The notes: generated by a model not told the origin, from the letters alone. Positions 9,360 through 18,541 are shown, counted from the stretch's first letter. The stretch is DNA of 64,000 nt from Rhizobium sp. TH135 (GCF_002855515.1 NZ_PKRP01000006.1:62001-126000); one strand, 5' to 3'. Numbers and translations are program-made.

Positions 9360-10598
9360 ATGCACGACATTCGCCCCCTCATCCCGCTTCTCATCACCGC
9401 CGGCATCCTGATCGGCGGCAACGGATTGCAGGGTACTTTCATCGCGCTGCGCGGCATCGAGGAGGACTTCAGCACCTCGGTGATCGGCATGGTCGGTGCG
9501 GGCTATTTCATCGGCTTCGTGTTCGGCTGCGTTTACATCACCAAGATCATGCGGGCGATCGGCCATATCAGAGCCTTTTCGGCACTCGCCGCCATCGCAT
9601 CCGCCGCCTCGATCATGATGGTGCTGGTCATCGATCCGATCTCCTGGTTCCTGATGCGTCTCGTGCAGGGTGTCTGCTTTGCCGGCCTCTTCGCCGTCGT
9701 CGAAAGCTGGCTGAACGCCCGTGTCACCAACGCCACCCGGGCGCGCACGCTCTCGGTCTATCGCTTCGTCGATCTCGGCTCGGTGACGGCGGCGCAGTAC
9801 ATGATCCCGCTCTTCGGCGTCTCCGGCATCGATCTCTTCGCCATCATCGCCATGGCGCTGTCGCTTTCGCTGGTGCCGATCTCGTTTGCCGACAAGTCGA
9901 GCCCCGCGCCGCCGAAGGACGTCAAATTCGACATCAAGGTTTTGTGGTCGGTCTCGCCGCTCGCGACCGTCGGCTGCATCGTCATCGGGCTCACCAATTC
10001 GAGTTTCCGCTCGCTCGGGCCGATCTATGCCGACGGGATCGGCATGTCGGTGACCTCGATCGCCACCTTCATGAGCATCGGCATCTTCGCCGGCATCGTG
10101 CTGCAATATCCTCTCGGCCATTACTCCGACAAACTGGACCGCCGCGTCATCATCCTCGTCTCGACGATCGGGGCACTGCTTGCTTCGCTCTACCTCGCCT
10201 TCCTCGCAGGCGATGGCGAACTGGCAAATTTCATCGGCATCTTCGCCTTCGGCGCCTTTGCGCTGCCGCTCTATTCGCTGTGCTCGGCCCATGCCAATGA
10301 CCATGCGGCACCGGGTCAACATGCGCTTGTCTCGGCCGGCACGCTGTTTTTCTGGTCGATCGGCGCGGTCGTCGGCCCGCTGATTGCCTCCTTCCTGATG
10401 GATGCCTTCGGGCCGCATGCGCTGTTTGCCTATACGATCGTGGTGCTAACCTTCTTCGTCGCCTATACGCTCGCCCGCATCCGGGCCCGCGATGCGGTGC
10501 CGACCGAGAAGCGGCGCATGCGGTTCCGCAGCCTCCTGCGCACCTCGGCCTTCTTCAGCAAGCTCGCGACCCCGCCAAACGAAAAGGATGGCGGCTGA
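9360..10598 (+). CDS. Major facilitator superfamily transporter (YcaD-like)
   Basis: The 412-aa protein has about twelve membrane helices. The first half (QGTFIALRGIEEDFSTS, GMVGAGYFIGFVFGC, then WFLMRLVQGVCFAGLFAVVE with SWLNAR) resembles the YcaD branch of MFS permeases, and YPLGHYSDKLDRR is the loop motif of the second half. Substrate is unknown; efflux is common in this branch. The ATG at 9360 is chosen because the 40-residue upstream extension is charged and would precede the first helix. The multicopper oxidase gene follows on the same strand after 99 bp, but a separate promoter there is possible. Confidence 0.88.
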   Translation: MHDIRPLIPLLITAGILIGGNGLQGTFIALRGIEEDFSTSVIGMVGAGYFIGFVFGCVYITKIMRAIGHIRAFSALAAIASAASIMMVLVIDPISWFLMRLVQGVCFAGLFAVVESWLNARVTNATRARTLSVYRFVDLGSVTAAQYMIPLFGVSGIDLFAIIAMALSLSLVPISFADKSSPAPPKDVKFDIKVLWSVSPLATVGCIVIGLTNSSFRSLGPIYADGIGMSVTSIATFMSIGIFAGIVLQYPLGHYSDKLDRRVIILVSTIGALLASLYLAFLAGDGELANFIGIFAFGAFALPLYSLCSAHANDHAAPGQHALVSAGTLFFWSIGAVVGPLIASFLMDAFGPHALFAYTIVVLTFFVAYTLARIRARDAVPTEKRRMRFRSLLRTSAFFSKLATPPNEKDGG

Positions 10599-10644
10599 GA
10601 TGATCATCGTCAGACCTGCGACAGCATGGCCTACCGGCGCTATT

Positions 10645-10684
10645 GCTGATCGCTCGTCTCAACTTTAGAAACGGGACGATCAGC
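10645..10684. repeat. 8-bp inverted repeat upstream of the multicopper oxidase gene
   Basis: GCTGATCG (10645-10652) and CGATCAGC (10677-10684) are perfect inverted copies separated by 24 bp, ending 13 bp before the GTG start. It could be a dimeric regulator site or a leader hairpin. Confidence 0.4.
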
Positions 10685-10697
10685 GAGAGTTCCGACC

Positions 10698-12107
10698 GTG
10701 ACCTTTGTTTCCCGCCGCACCCTTCTCAAATCCGCCGCCGTGCTGGGCGCCTATGGCACCGGCCTCGCGGTGATGCCGCGTCTCAGCCAGGCGTTTGCGT
10801 CCACAGACCCGATCGAAATCGAGGCGCTGACCGACGATGTGCTGCTCGATGGCAGGCAGACGACGCGTGGGGTGATGCGCTATGCGCTTGCCGGGGCGCC
10901 ATCCACCGATCCCTCCCCGCCGATCCTACATGCCAGACGCGGCGAGGCCTTCAAGGCGCGGCTGATCAACCGGCTGGATGAGCCGACCACCATCCACTGG
11001 CACGGCATCCGGTTGCCGAACGATCAGGACGGCGTACCTTTCGTCACCCAGCCCTACGTCTATACCGGCGATCGTTTCGACTATGCCTTCTCGCCGCCGG
11101 ATGCCGGGACCTTCTGGTATCACCCGCATTGCAACACGCTGGCCCAGATGGGGCGCGGGCTTGCCGGCGTGCTGGTGGTGGAAGACGATCGCGATCCCGC
11201 CTTCGATGGCGAGGTGGTGCTGAATCTCCGGGATTTCCGGCTCGGCGGCGACAGCCAGTTCATCGAGCAGTTCAAGCCGCGCGATGCTGCGAAGACCGGC
11301 ACGTTCGGGACGCTGCGCACCGCCAACTGGCAGCCCGAACCGCGCTATGACGTCCCAGCCGGTGGCCTCGTCCGTGTCCGTATCCTCGCGGCCGATGTCA
11401 CCCGCATCTACAATCTCAAGCTCGCTGGCGCCGAGGCGCAGATCATCGCGATCGACGGGCATCCGGTGCCAGAGCGCATGGCGCTCGACATGGCCGTCGT
11501 CTCGCCCGGGCAGCGACTGGATCTCGCCATTCGTGTCGCCGACCGCGAAGGTGCGGAGATGGTGCTGGAGGATGTGAGGCCCTCGACGGCGAAGGTGGTG
11601 GCGCGGTTCAGGGCCATTGGCTCATCGCTCAAACGCAATCTTGGCGATCTCGGTCCGCTTGCGGAAAACGCGGGCGTCGATGCCGATCTTGCCAACGCGA
11701 CCCAGATACCGCTGCTTCTCAGCGCCACCGCTGAAACTGCGGCGCGCGATTCGATCTGCGGCACGCTCGGCTATTCTTTCTGGGCGATCAACAAGGTGCC
11801 CTACCCGGGCGACACACCTGATCCGACCGCGCCGATCGCCGAGCTGAAGTTGGGCCAAACCTATCTGCTCAATGTCGAGAACGTCACGCCGCATGCGCAT
11901 CCGATCCATCTGCATGGCATGAACTTCAAGGCCATCTCTTCAAACAAGCGAGAGGTCCAGCCGCTTGTCTCGGACACCTACCTTGTGCAGCCGGATGAAA
12001 AGGTCCAGCTTGCGCTGGTGGCCGACAACCCGGGCGACTGGGTCTTCCATTGCCACATCATCGAACACCAGAAGACCGGCATGACCGGCTATTTCCGAGT
12101 GACATGA
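10698..12107 (+). CDS. Tat-exported multicopper oxidase
   Basis: Multicopper oxidases couple substrate oxidation to reduction of O2 to water. The 469-aa protein begins with a Tat signal (SRRTLLK at residues 5-11, then a hydrophobic stretch to about residue 33), so folded, copper-loaded enzyme should reach the periplasm. All four copper motifs are visible: HWHG (100-103), WYHPH (140-144), HPIHLHG and HCHIIEHQKTGM near the end, the last with Met as likely axial type 1 ligand. No Met-rich insertion of the CueO kind is seen. The start is GTG at 10698. The MBL-fold gene begins one base after the stop codon, which suggests coupled translation. Substrate is unknown. Confidence 0.92.
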   Translation: MTFVSRRTLLKSAAVLGAYGTGLAVMPRLSQAFASTDPIEIEALTDDVLLDGRQTTRGVMRYALAGAPSTDPSPPILHARRGEAFKARLINRLDEPTTIHWHGIRLPNDQDGVPFVTQPYVYTGDRFDYAFSPPDAGTFWYHPHCNTLAQMGRGLAGVLVVEDDRDPAFDGEVVLNLRDFRLGGDSQFIEQFKPRDAAKTGTFGTLRTANWQPEPRYDVPAGGLVRVRILAADVTRIYNLKLAGAEAQIIAIDGHPVPERMALDMAVVSPGQRLDLAIRVADREGAEMVLEDVRPSTAKVVARFRAIGSSLKRNLGDLGPLAENAGVDADLANATQIPLLLSATAETAARDSICGTLGYSFWAINKVPYPGDTPDPTAPIAELKLGQTYLLNVENVTPHAHPIHLHGMNFKAISSNKREVQPLVSDTYLVQPDEKVQLALVADNPGDWVFHCHIIEHQKTGMTGYFRVT

Positions 12108-12108
12108 C

Positions 12109-12996
12109 ATGAGCCTTGCCGAGACGATGCGGATCCACGAGCCCTGTCCGGGGCTGTATGCCTATTACGACGGACGCATCCTCGGCAAACGTCTGCATTC
12201 CGACAATCCGAACTGGCTCGACGATGGCGCTTATAGCCTGGGTGTTGCGAGCTATGCAATCGTCTCGGGGCGGGAGGCGCTGGTCTATGACACGCATATC
12301 TCCTTCGACCATGCGCGTGCCATTCGCAGCCATCTCTCCAGCCTCGGCGTCACCAGCATCCGGGTCGTGCTCAGCCACTGGCACACCGACCATGTTGCAG
12401 GGAATGCGGGCTTCATCGACTGCCCCATTCTCTCGAACAAGCTGACGCGCGACACGCTGATCGAGAAGCGCAAGGTGCTCGTCGCCAAGGACCCGCCGAT
12501 CAATCCGGTCGTCATGCCGACCGAGACCTTTGACGGCGAGACGGTGCTTGAGGTCGGCGACATCACGGTAAACCTGATGCAGTTCGACATTCACAGCGCC
12601 GACGGCAGTATTCTCCTGATCCCGCATCTCGGCGTGCTGCTGGCGGGCGATACGCTCGAAGACACCGTCACCTATATCTCCGAGCCTGCGAATACCGCGC
12701 AGCACATCACCGAACTCGATCGACTGGCAAAGCTCGACTTCGTCAGGATCCTGCCCAATCACGGCGACGAGACGGTCATTGCCGCGGGCGGCTATCCACC
12801 ATCGCTGATTACGGCCACACGCGATTATCTGACGCGACTGCTTGCCCGTCTCGACGATCCGGAGCTTGAGACCGAGAGCCTTCAAAGCTTCATCGCACCG
12901 GAACTGGCCGCGGGAACGCTCACCTATTTCGCACCCTATGAGGCAGTCCACAGCCAGAACATCGCAGCGCTGAGGGGTGTTTCCGCCGACGATTAA
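12109..12996 (+). CDS. Metallo-beta-lactamase-fold hydrolase
   Basis: The 295-aa protein carries the di-metal motif SHWHTDH (His90, His92, Asp94, His95). Further candidate ligands lie in QFDIHSADGS, LLAGDTLEDT and LPNHGDE, so an intact two-metal centre is likely. There is no signal peptide. The ATG at 12109 overlaps the end of the multicopper oxidase gene in TGACATGAC, so translation is probably coupled. Glyoxalase II, lactonase or another hydrolase activity cannot be told apart from sequence alone. Confidence 0.85.
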   Translation: MSLAETMRIHEPCPGLYAYYDGRILGKRLHSDNPNWLDDGAYSLGVASYAIVSGREALVYDTHISFDHARAIRSHLSSLGVTSIRVVLSHWHTDHVAGNAGFIDCPILSNKLTRDTLIEKRKVLVAKDPPINPVVMPTETFDGETVLEVGDITVNLMQFDIHSADGSILLIPHLGVLLAGDTLEDTVTYISEPANTAQHITELDRLAKLDFVRILPNHGDETVIAAGGYPPSLITATRDYLTRLLARLDDPELETESLQSFIAPELAAGTLTYFAPYEAVHSQNIAALRGVSADD

Positions 12997-13069
12997 GGGA
13001 CTTCACCCTTTGAAGAGGGCTTACAGGCTCCGTTTCCCGGTCGTTCATATTGACAAGGAAGGCCAGAAG

Positions 13070-13097
13070 GGAAACTAAGGTTGATCCTTTAGTTTCC
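13070..13097 (+). promoter_or_regulatory. Leader hairpin just upstream of rnd
   Basis: GGAAACTAAGG (13070-13080) pairs with CCTTTAGTTTCC (13086-13097) with one bulged base and a 5-nt loop. It ends 14 bp before the rnd ATG. No T-run follows, so it is not a classical terminator; it may affect rnd mRNA translation or stability. TTGACA at 13050-13055 is a possible -35 just before it. Confidence 0.4.
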
Positions 13098-13111
13098 ATG
13101 ACCGAGCCGAA

Positions 13112-14257
13112 ATGATCGATACCACTGCCGCGCTCGAAGAGGCCTGCCGCCTCCTCGCTCAATCCGATTTCATCACGATCGACACGGAATTTCTCCGCGA
13201 AACGACCTTCTGGCCGGAACTCTGCCTCATCCAGATGGCGAGCCCGGAGCATGAATACATCGTCGACCCGATGGCCAAGGGCCTGGACCTCAAGCCGTTC
13301 TTCGAGCTGATGGCCAATTCCGCCGTCGTGAAGGTCTTCCACGCGGCCCGCCAGGACATCGAAATCATCTTCCATCTCGGCGATCTAATCCCGCATCCGA
13401 TCTTCGATACGCAGGTTGCGGCCATGGTCTGCGGCTTCGGCGATTCGGTCTCCTATGACCAGCTCGTGCAGAAGGTGAAGAACGTCCATATCGACAAGAC
13501 CTCGCGCTTCACCGACTGGAGCCGCCGTCCCTTGTCCGAGAAGCAGCTCGATTATGCGCTCGCCGATGTCACTCATCTGCGCGACGTCTATCTGAAGCTG
13601 AAGGGCCAGCTGGACGCCGAAGGCCGGGCGGAATGGCTGACCGAGGAAATGGCGATCCTCGAATCCCGCGAGACCTATGACCTGCCCCCGGAACAGGCCT
13701 GGCAGCGGCTGAAGATGCGCCTGCGCAAGCCGACCGAACTTGCCGTCATGCAGTATGTCGCCGCCTGGCGCGAACGCGAGGCGCGTGCCCGCAACGTGCC
13801 ACGTTCACGTGTGCTGAAGGACGATGCGATCTACGAAATCGCCCAGCAGCAGCCGAAGGACGTGGAGGCGCTTGGGCGCCTGCGCACCATCCCGAAGGGC
13901 TGGGAACGGTCCAGCTCAGGCGCTGCCATCCTCGAACAGGTCAATACGGCGCTCGCACTTCCGAAGTCGGAGATGCCGCATCTGGAACGCCACGCCCATG
14001 CGCCTGAGGGCACGCAGTCGGCCGTTGAGCTGCTCAAGGTTCTGCTGCGCCTCACCTCTGAAAAGCATGGTGTCGCCTCCAAGGTAATCGCCAACAGCGA
14101 CGATCTCGAAAAGATCGCGGCCGAAGGCGAAAAGGCCCAGGTGGCAGCACTTCAGGGCTGGCGCAAGGAGCTGTTCGGCGACCTCGCACTCAAGCTGATC
14201 TCCGGCGGCGTCGGCTTGCGCTTCGTCGACAAGCGCGTCGAAGCGGTGGAGTTCTGA
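13112..14257 (+). CDS. rnd: Ribonuclease D
   Basis: RNase D is a 3'-5' exonuclease that trims tRNA precursors. The 381-aa protein has the DEDD exonuclease domain over about residues 5-175: Exo I in FITIDTEFLRE, Exo II in VFHAARQDIEIIFHL and Exo III in SEKQLDYALADVTHL. An HRDC domain follows (PTELAVMQYVAAWREREAR, then DDAIYEIAQQQPKDVEAL). This order and length are typical of the family. The SD before ATG 13112 is weak. The GNAT gene starts 3 bp after the stop. Confidence 0.95.
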   Translation: MIDTTAALEEACRLLAQSDFITIDTEFLRETTFWPELCLIQMASPEHEYIVDPMAKGLDLKPFFELMANSAVVKVFHAARQDIEIIFHLGDLIPHPIFDTQVAAMVCGFGDSVSYDQLVQKVKNVHIDKTSRFTDWSRRPLSEKQLDYALADVTHLRDVYLKLKGQLDAEGRAEWLTEEMAILESRETYDLPPEQAWQRLKMRLRKPTELAVMQYVAAWREREARARNVPRSRVLKDDAIYEIAQQQPKDVEALGRLRTIPKGWERSSSGAAILEQVNTALALPKSEMPHLERHAHAPEGTQSAVELLKVLLRLTSEKHGVASKVIANSDDLEKIAAEGEKAQVAALQGWRKELFGDLALKLISGGVGLRFVDKRVEAVEF

Positions 14258-14260
14258 TCC

Positions 14261-14758
14261 GTGACGGCGCTATCCCTGCGCCGTGCAACGGAGGCCGATA
14301 TCCCGTTCATCATGGAGACCGAGCGCAAGCCGGGCTATGACCAGTTCATCGGACGCTATGGCGTTGACGAGCACATGGCGCAGCTTGCGAGCTCCTCATT
14401 TGCCTACCTGATCGGCGAGGATACCGAAGGTTCAGCGCTCGGCTTCGTCATTCTGATGGATCTCAACCGGCGCGACGGCAACGCCTGCGTCAAGCGCATC
14501 GCTGTGGCCAGCCCGGAAAGGGGCGTTGGCACACCACTACTGGCAGGCGCCGTCGACTTTGTCTTTCTCGAAACTGATTCCCATCGCCTCTGGCTCGACG
14601 TGGTGAGCGGCAACCTACGTGCGCAAACGGTCTACCGCAAGATCGGCTTCCTCCAGGAAGGCGTGTTGCGCGAGGCAGCGCTCCTGCCCGATGGAACCCG
14701 CTCAGATTTCCTCCTGATGTCCATTCTCCGCCCCGAATGGGCGGCGCGGCGCGGCTGA
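14261..14758 (+). CDS. GNAT-family N-acetyltransferase
   Basis: The 165-aa protein has the GNAT acetyl-CoA fold: LRRATEADIPFIMETE at the N-terminus, the motif A region KRIAVASPERGVGTPLLAG (a variant of the R/Q-x-x-G-x-G/A loop), and AQTVYRKIGFLQEGVLREA near the end as in ribosomal-protein acetyltransferase relatives. The substrate is unknown. It starts with GTG at 14261, with GGAG inside the end of rnd as SD, so it is likely cotranscribed with rnd. The Rsm22 gene follows after 8 bp. Confidence 0.85.
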   Translation: MTALSLRRATEADIPFIMETERKPGYDQFIGRYGVDEHMAQLASSSFAYLIGEDTEGSALGFVILMDLNRRDGNACVKRIAVASPERGVGTPLLAGAVDFVFLETDSHRLWLDVVSGNLRAQTVYRKIGFLQEGVLREAALLPDGTRSDFLLMSILRPEWAARRG

Positions 14759-14766
14759 GGACACCC

Positions 14767-15744
14767 ATGGAACTTCCCGCCCCGCTCCGCTCCGCCGTCG
14801 ACCAGATGCTCCAGGGCGAACCCTTGGAACGGCTTGCCAAGGCGAGCGCGATCCTGTCCGATCGCTATCGCCGCGAAGTGCGCGACGGACGCTTTCACAT
14901 CGATGATGCGCTGGCCGCCAAAGCCTATCTCGCGACCCGTATGCCCGCCACCTTTGCCGCGGTCCGGGCAGCGCTTGCCATGGTCGAGGATGCGGCGCCG
15001 GATTTCCAGCCGGAGACCCTGATCGATCTCGGCTGCGGCCCCGGCACTGCACTCTGGGCAGCAGCCGATACCTGGGGCAGTCTGACTTCCGCCGAGATGG
15101 TCGAAGCGAGCAGCGCAATCCGCCGCGTCGGCGAAAAGCTCGCCGTCTCCGGCAGCGTGAAGAGCCATTGGCAGTCGGGTGACGTGACAGCGAAGATCCC
15201 TGCGCTCGCTTCGGCTGACCTTGTGACGCTCGCCTATGTCCTGGACGAGCTTCCGCCGGCAACCATTGGATCCGTCACGGAAAAACTCTGGGCTCTGACC
15301 AAAGGCATGCTCGTCATCATCGAGCCGGGCACACCGGCCGGCTGGCAGCGCATTCTTACCGTTCGTGATAGACTGCGATCCCTCGGCGCCTATCTTGTCG
15401 CCCCCTGCATGCATTCTGACGACTGTCCGATCGTGGCACCGGACTGGTGCCACTTCTCCCGCCGCGTGGCGCGCTCGCGGGTGCACCGGATGGCCAAGGG
15501 CGCCGAGGTGCCGTGGGAAGACGAGAAATACGTCTTCATCGCCGCCTCGCGCGAGCCTGTCACGATCAGCGGCGACCGGGTGCTTTCGCCGCCGCGCGTC
15601 AATGGCGGTGTCGGGCGGGTAAAGCTGTGTCGGACCGATGGCACGGCCACCGAGCTGACGCTCAGCAAACGCGATGGCGAGGCCTTCAAGGACATCCGTC
15701 GGGCCGACTGGGGCGACCGGCTGGAATTGGGAGATCAGGGATGA
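14767..15744 (+). CDS. Rsm22-family methyltransferase-like protein
   Basis: Rsm22/METTL17 proteins act in small ribosomal subunit assembly, in bacteria and mitochondria. The 325-aa protein has an SAM-binding loop (LIDLGCGPGTALWA, about residues 87-100) and the family's C-terminal Cys set (APCMHSDDCPI and PDWCHFSRRVARSRVHR), which in relatives holds a 4Fe-4S cluster. The start MELPAPLRS at 14767 is chosen because the next 10 codons upstream belong to the GNAT end. The stop overlaps the next start as ATGA. Whether it methylates RNA is not shown by sequence. Confidence 0.88.
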   Translation: MELPAPLRSAVDQMLQGEPLERLAKASAILSDRYRREVRDGRFHIDDALAAKAYLATRMPATFAAVRAALAMVEDAAPDFQPETLIDLGCGPGTALWAAADTWGSLTSAEMVEASSAIRRVGEKLAVSGSVKSHWQSGDVTAKIPALASADLVTLAYVLDELPPATIGSVTEKLWALTKGMLVIIEPGTPAGWQRILTVRDRLRSLGAYLVAPCMHSDDCPIVAPDWCHFSRRVARSRVHRMAKGAEVPWEDEKYVFIAASREPVTISGDRVLSPPRVNGGVGRVKLCRTDGTATELTLSKRDGEAFKDIRRADWGDRLELGDQG

Positions 15745-16751
15745 CCACGCGGCTGACCGAGCTTGCCTCCCGCTTTGCGACGATCGCGCTCGGGCATGTC
15801 ACCCGCGAATATCCCAATCACATCCTGCATGGGCTCGAAGGGCCTGAGGATGCTCGGACACCTTCCGAGCTTCATCCGGTCTTTTACGGCAGCTATGACT
15901 GGCATTCCTGCGTGCATGGCTACTGGATGCTGGCGCGGCTGCTGCGGCTACATCCGGAAATGCCGGAAGCGCAGGCGATCCGCGATCTCTTCGCGACGAT
16001 GCTGGTGCCGGACAGGATCGCCGGCGAATGCGCCTATTTCGATCGACCGATGGCGCGCGGTTACGAGCGTCCGTATGGCTGGGGCTGGTTGCTGAAGCTT
16101 GCCGCCGAGTTGCACGGCCACGAGGATCCTGCCTGGGGCGAAGCACTGTCGCCGCTGACGGAGCGGATTGTCCAGCGCTTCCGCGACTTCCTGCCGCTTG
16201 CCACCTATCCGGTGAGGGTGGGCACGCATTACAACACCGCCTTTGCGCTGAGGCTGGCAGCCGACTATGCCGACACAGTTGAAGACGAGGCCCTACTCGC
16301 TCTGCTGCGCGCCACGGCGCAACGCTGGTACGGCTCTGACACCGCCTGCCCCGCCTGGGGCGAGCCCTCGGGCGACGACTTCCTGTCACCAGCGCTGATC
16401 GAGGCGGAATGCGTGCGACGGCTTCTGCCGGCAACCGACTTTACCCGCTGGTTCGATGGCTTCCTACCTGACATCGCAGCCCGACAGCCGCGCACGTTGT
16501 TTGCGCCCGGCTCCGTTTCCGACCGCTCGGACGGCAAGATCGCCCATCTCGATGGCTTGAGCCTCAGCCGCGCTTGGTGCTGGGCCTCTCTGGCGGGCAT
16601 CCTGCCCGACACGGACCCGCGCCGCGCTGTGATGATCGAGGCCGCGCATGGGCATCTCGAAGCCGGGATCGCGCATGTGGCTGGCGACTATATGGGCGAG
16701 CACTGGCTGGCGAGTTTTGCCGTTTTGGCCTTGACGGAGAAGGATCGATGA
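15741..16751 (+). CDS. DUF2891 protein
   Basis: The 336-aa protein fits DUF2891: LHPVFYGSYDWHSCVHGYWM near residue 45, RPYGWGWLLKLAAEL, and GTHYNTAFALRLAADY. The repeated aromatic and helical pattern resembles an alpha/alpha toroid, as in some glycan-active enzymes, and the conserved Asp-Trp-His cluster could be an active site; this is inference. No signal peptide is present. Both ends overlap neighbours (ATGA with Rsm22 upstream and ATGA with AcnX downstream), so it belongs to a tightly coupled operon. Function unknown. Confidence 0.85.
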   Translation: MTTRLTELASRFATIALGHVTREYPNHILHGLEGPEDARTPSELHPVFYGSYDWHSCVHGYWMLARLLRLHPEMPEAQAIRDLFATMLVPDRIAGECAYFDRPMARGYERPYGWGWLLKLAAELHGHEDPAWGEALSPLTERIVQRFRDFLPLATYPVRVGTHYNTAFALRLAADYADTVEDEALLALLRATAQRWYGSDTACPAWGEPSGDDFLSPALIEAECVRRLLPATDFTRWFDGFLPDIAARQPRTLFAPGSVSDRSDGKIAHLDGLSLSRAWCWASLAGILPDTDPRRAVMIEAAHGHLEAGIAHVAGDYMGEHWLASFAVLALTEKDR

Positions 16752-18433
16752 GCAGCCTTAATGACACCGTCGATATCACGGGCCGTGTGCTGGTCTCCGG
16801 CTCAGCTGAGGGCGAGGTGCTGTTCACCGATACGGCGCTCAGCTTCTGGGGCGGTGCGGACGCCGTGACCGGCGAGATCATCGACCGGCATCACCCGTTG
16901 AGCGGCGAGCGGCTGGAGGGCCGCGTGCTCGCCCTGCCGACGAGCCGTGGCTCCTGCACCGGCAGCGGCGTGATCCTCGAACTGATCCTCAACGGAAAGG
17001 GTCCCGCCGCAATCGTGCTCGAACATCCCGAAGCGATTATCACACTCGGTGTGATCGTCGCAGAGGAAGTCTTCGGGCGGTCCATTCCGGTGATTGCGGT
17101 CGGCAAGGAGGTGTTTGCAGGGCTGCGGACCGCGAAACGCATCCGGATCAGCGATGCCGTTGCCGGGATTGGTTCGGACATTGCACTGACGGATCAGGAC
17201 CAGGCCATTCTAGCCGGCGAGCGGGGCGAAGCGGCTGCCGTTGCCATGCGAATGGTGCTCAGGATGGCGGCGCTCGAGGGCGCGACGGAACTCATCGACA
17301 TCAGGCGCGCCCATATCGACGGCTGCATCTATACCGGTCCTGGCGGCCTCGCCTTTGCAGAGAAGCTGCGCGATCTTGGCGGTCGTGTCGTGGTGCCGAC
17401 GACGCTGAATGCGGTTTCGGTCGATCATCGGCGTTGGCAGGCGCAGGGCGTTTCTGAAGCGCTCGGGCGTCCGGCAGCGGCCGTGGCCGATGCCTATGTG
17501 GCGATGGGCGCGCAACCGACCTTCACCTGCGCACCCTATCTGCTCGACGACCGGCCCGCGCGCGACGAGCAGATCGTTTGGGCGGAATCGAATGCCGTGG
17601 TCTATGCCAACAGCGTGCTCGGCGCGCGCACGATGAAATATCCTGACTATCTCGACATCGCGATCGCGCTGACGGGGCGAGCCCCGAAGGCTGGCTGTCA
17701 TCTGCCGGAGGAGCGCGCGCCGCAAGTCCGGGTTACCGTGCCACCGCTTGAGGACGTCGATGACAGCCTCTGGCCACTTCTCGGTTATCTGATCGGGACC
17801 GTATCGCCGGATGCCATTCCGCTCGTTGAGGGGGTGTCGCAACATCTACCGGATACGGACGCTCTCAAGGCCTTCGGGGCAGCGTTTGCCACTACGTCTG
17901 CGGCACCGATGTTTCATATCGTAGGTGTCACGCCGGAAGCGCAGAGCCCGGATGCCTTCGCCGCACTGGATCTGCCGACGATTGCGCTCAACCACGACGA
18001 CCTTCAGCGGGCATGGCGCGAGCTGAACGGCGCAGATGCCGGTCTTGTGCAATTGGTGTCGCTCGGCAATCCACATTTTTCGGCCACCGAACTGGCAACG
18101 CTTGCCGCGCTCTGTCGCGGGAAGACGCGGAACGCGAATGTCCCACTCGTCGTCACCTGCGGGCGGGCCGAGATGGCCAAGGCCGAAGCGGCGGGCGATG
18201 TGGCTTTGCTTACCGCATTCGGGGCTACCCTCGTCAACGACACCTGCTGGTGCATGGTGACCGAGCCGATCATCCCCGTTGATGCCGAGGTCATCATGAC
18301 CAATTCCGGCAAATATGCCCATTACGGCCCGGGCCTCACCGGGCGCACCATGCGCTTTGGCAGCCTCGCGGCCTGTGTGGAAGCCGCCGTAACGGGTGAG
18401 GATCGCGGTAAGCTGCCCGCTTGGCTCGGTTAG
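16748..18433 (+). CDS. Aconitase X, fused small and large subunits
   Basis: AcnX enzymes are dehydratases; known members act on cis-3-hydroxy-L-proline or, in archaea, mevalonate 5-phosphate. In this 561-aa protein a DUF126-like small-subunit region comes first (LPTSRGSCTGSGVILELI, about residues 60-77, then AIVLEHPEAIITLGVIVAEE). The DUF521 large-subunit region follows: LAGERGEAAAVAMRMVLR, VVPTTLNAVSVDHRRW, FTCAPYL and VWAESNAVVYANSVLGAR. Key segments look intact. The start at 16748 overlaps the DUF2891 stop as ATGA. No proline racemase or hydroxyproline genes are nearby, so the substrate here is open. Confidence 0.88.
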   Translation: MSSLNDTVDITGRVLVSGSAEGEVLFTDTALSFWGGADAVTGEIIDRHHPLSGERLEGRVLALPTSRGSCTGSGVILELILNGKGPAAIVLEHPEAIITLGVIVAEEVFGRSIPVIAVGKEVFAGLRTAKRIRISDAVAGIGSDIALTDQDQAILAGERGEAAAVAMRMVLRMAALEGATELIDIRRAHIDGCIYTGPGGLAFAEKLRDLGGRVVVPTTLNAVSVDHRRWQAQGVSEALGRPAAAVADAYVAMGAQPTFTCAPYLLDDRPARDEQIVWAESNAVVYANSVLGARTMKYPDYLDIAIALTGRAPKAGCHLPEERAPQVRVTVPPLEDVDDSLWPLLGYLIGTVSPDAIPLVEGVSQHLPDTDALKAFGAAFATTSAAPMFHIVGVTPEAQSPDAFAALDLPTIALNHDDLQRAWRELNGADAGLVQLVSLGNPHFSATELATLAALCRGKTRNANVPLVVTCGRAEMAKAEAAGDVALLTAFGATLVNDTCWCMVTEPIIPVDAEVIMTNSGKYAHYGPGLTGRTMRFGSLAACVEAAVTGEDRGKLPAWLG

Positions 18434-18541
18434 CCTGTGGGTAACGGGTGGCGTCACTGAAACTTCACCCAACGGCAATCGGTGCGACATGAAGGCTCCT
18501 TAAGGACAGCGGCGTTTCCTCCCTTCCAACAAGGTGACGCC

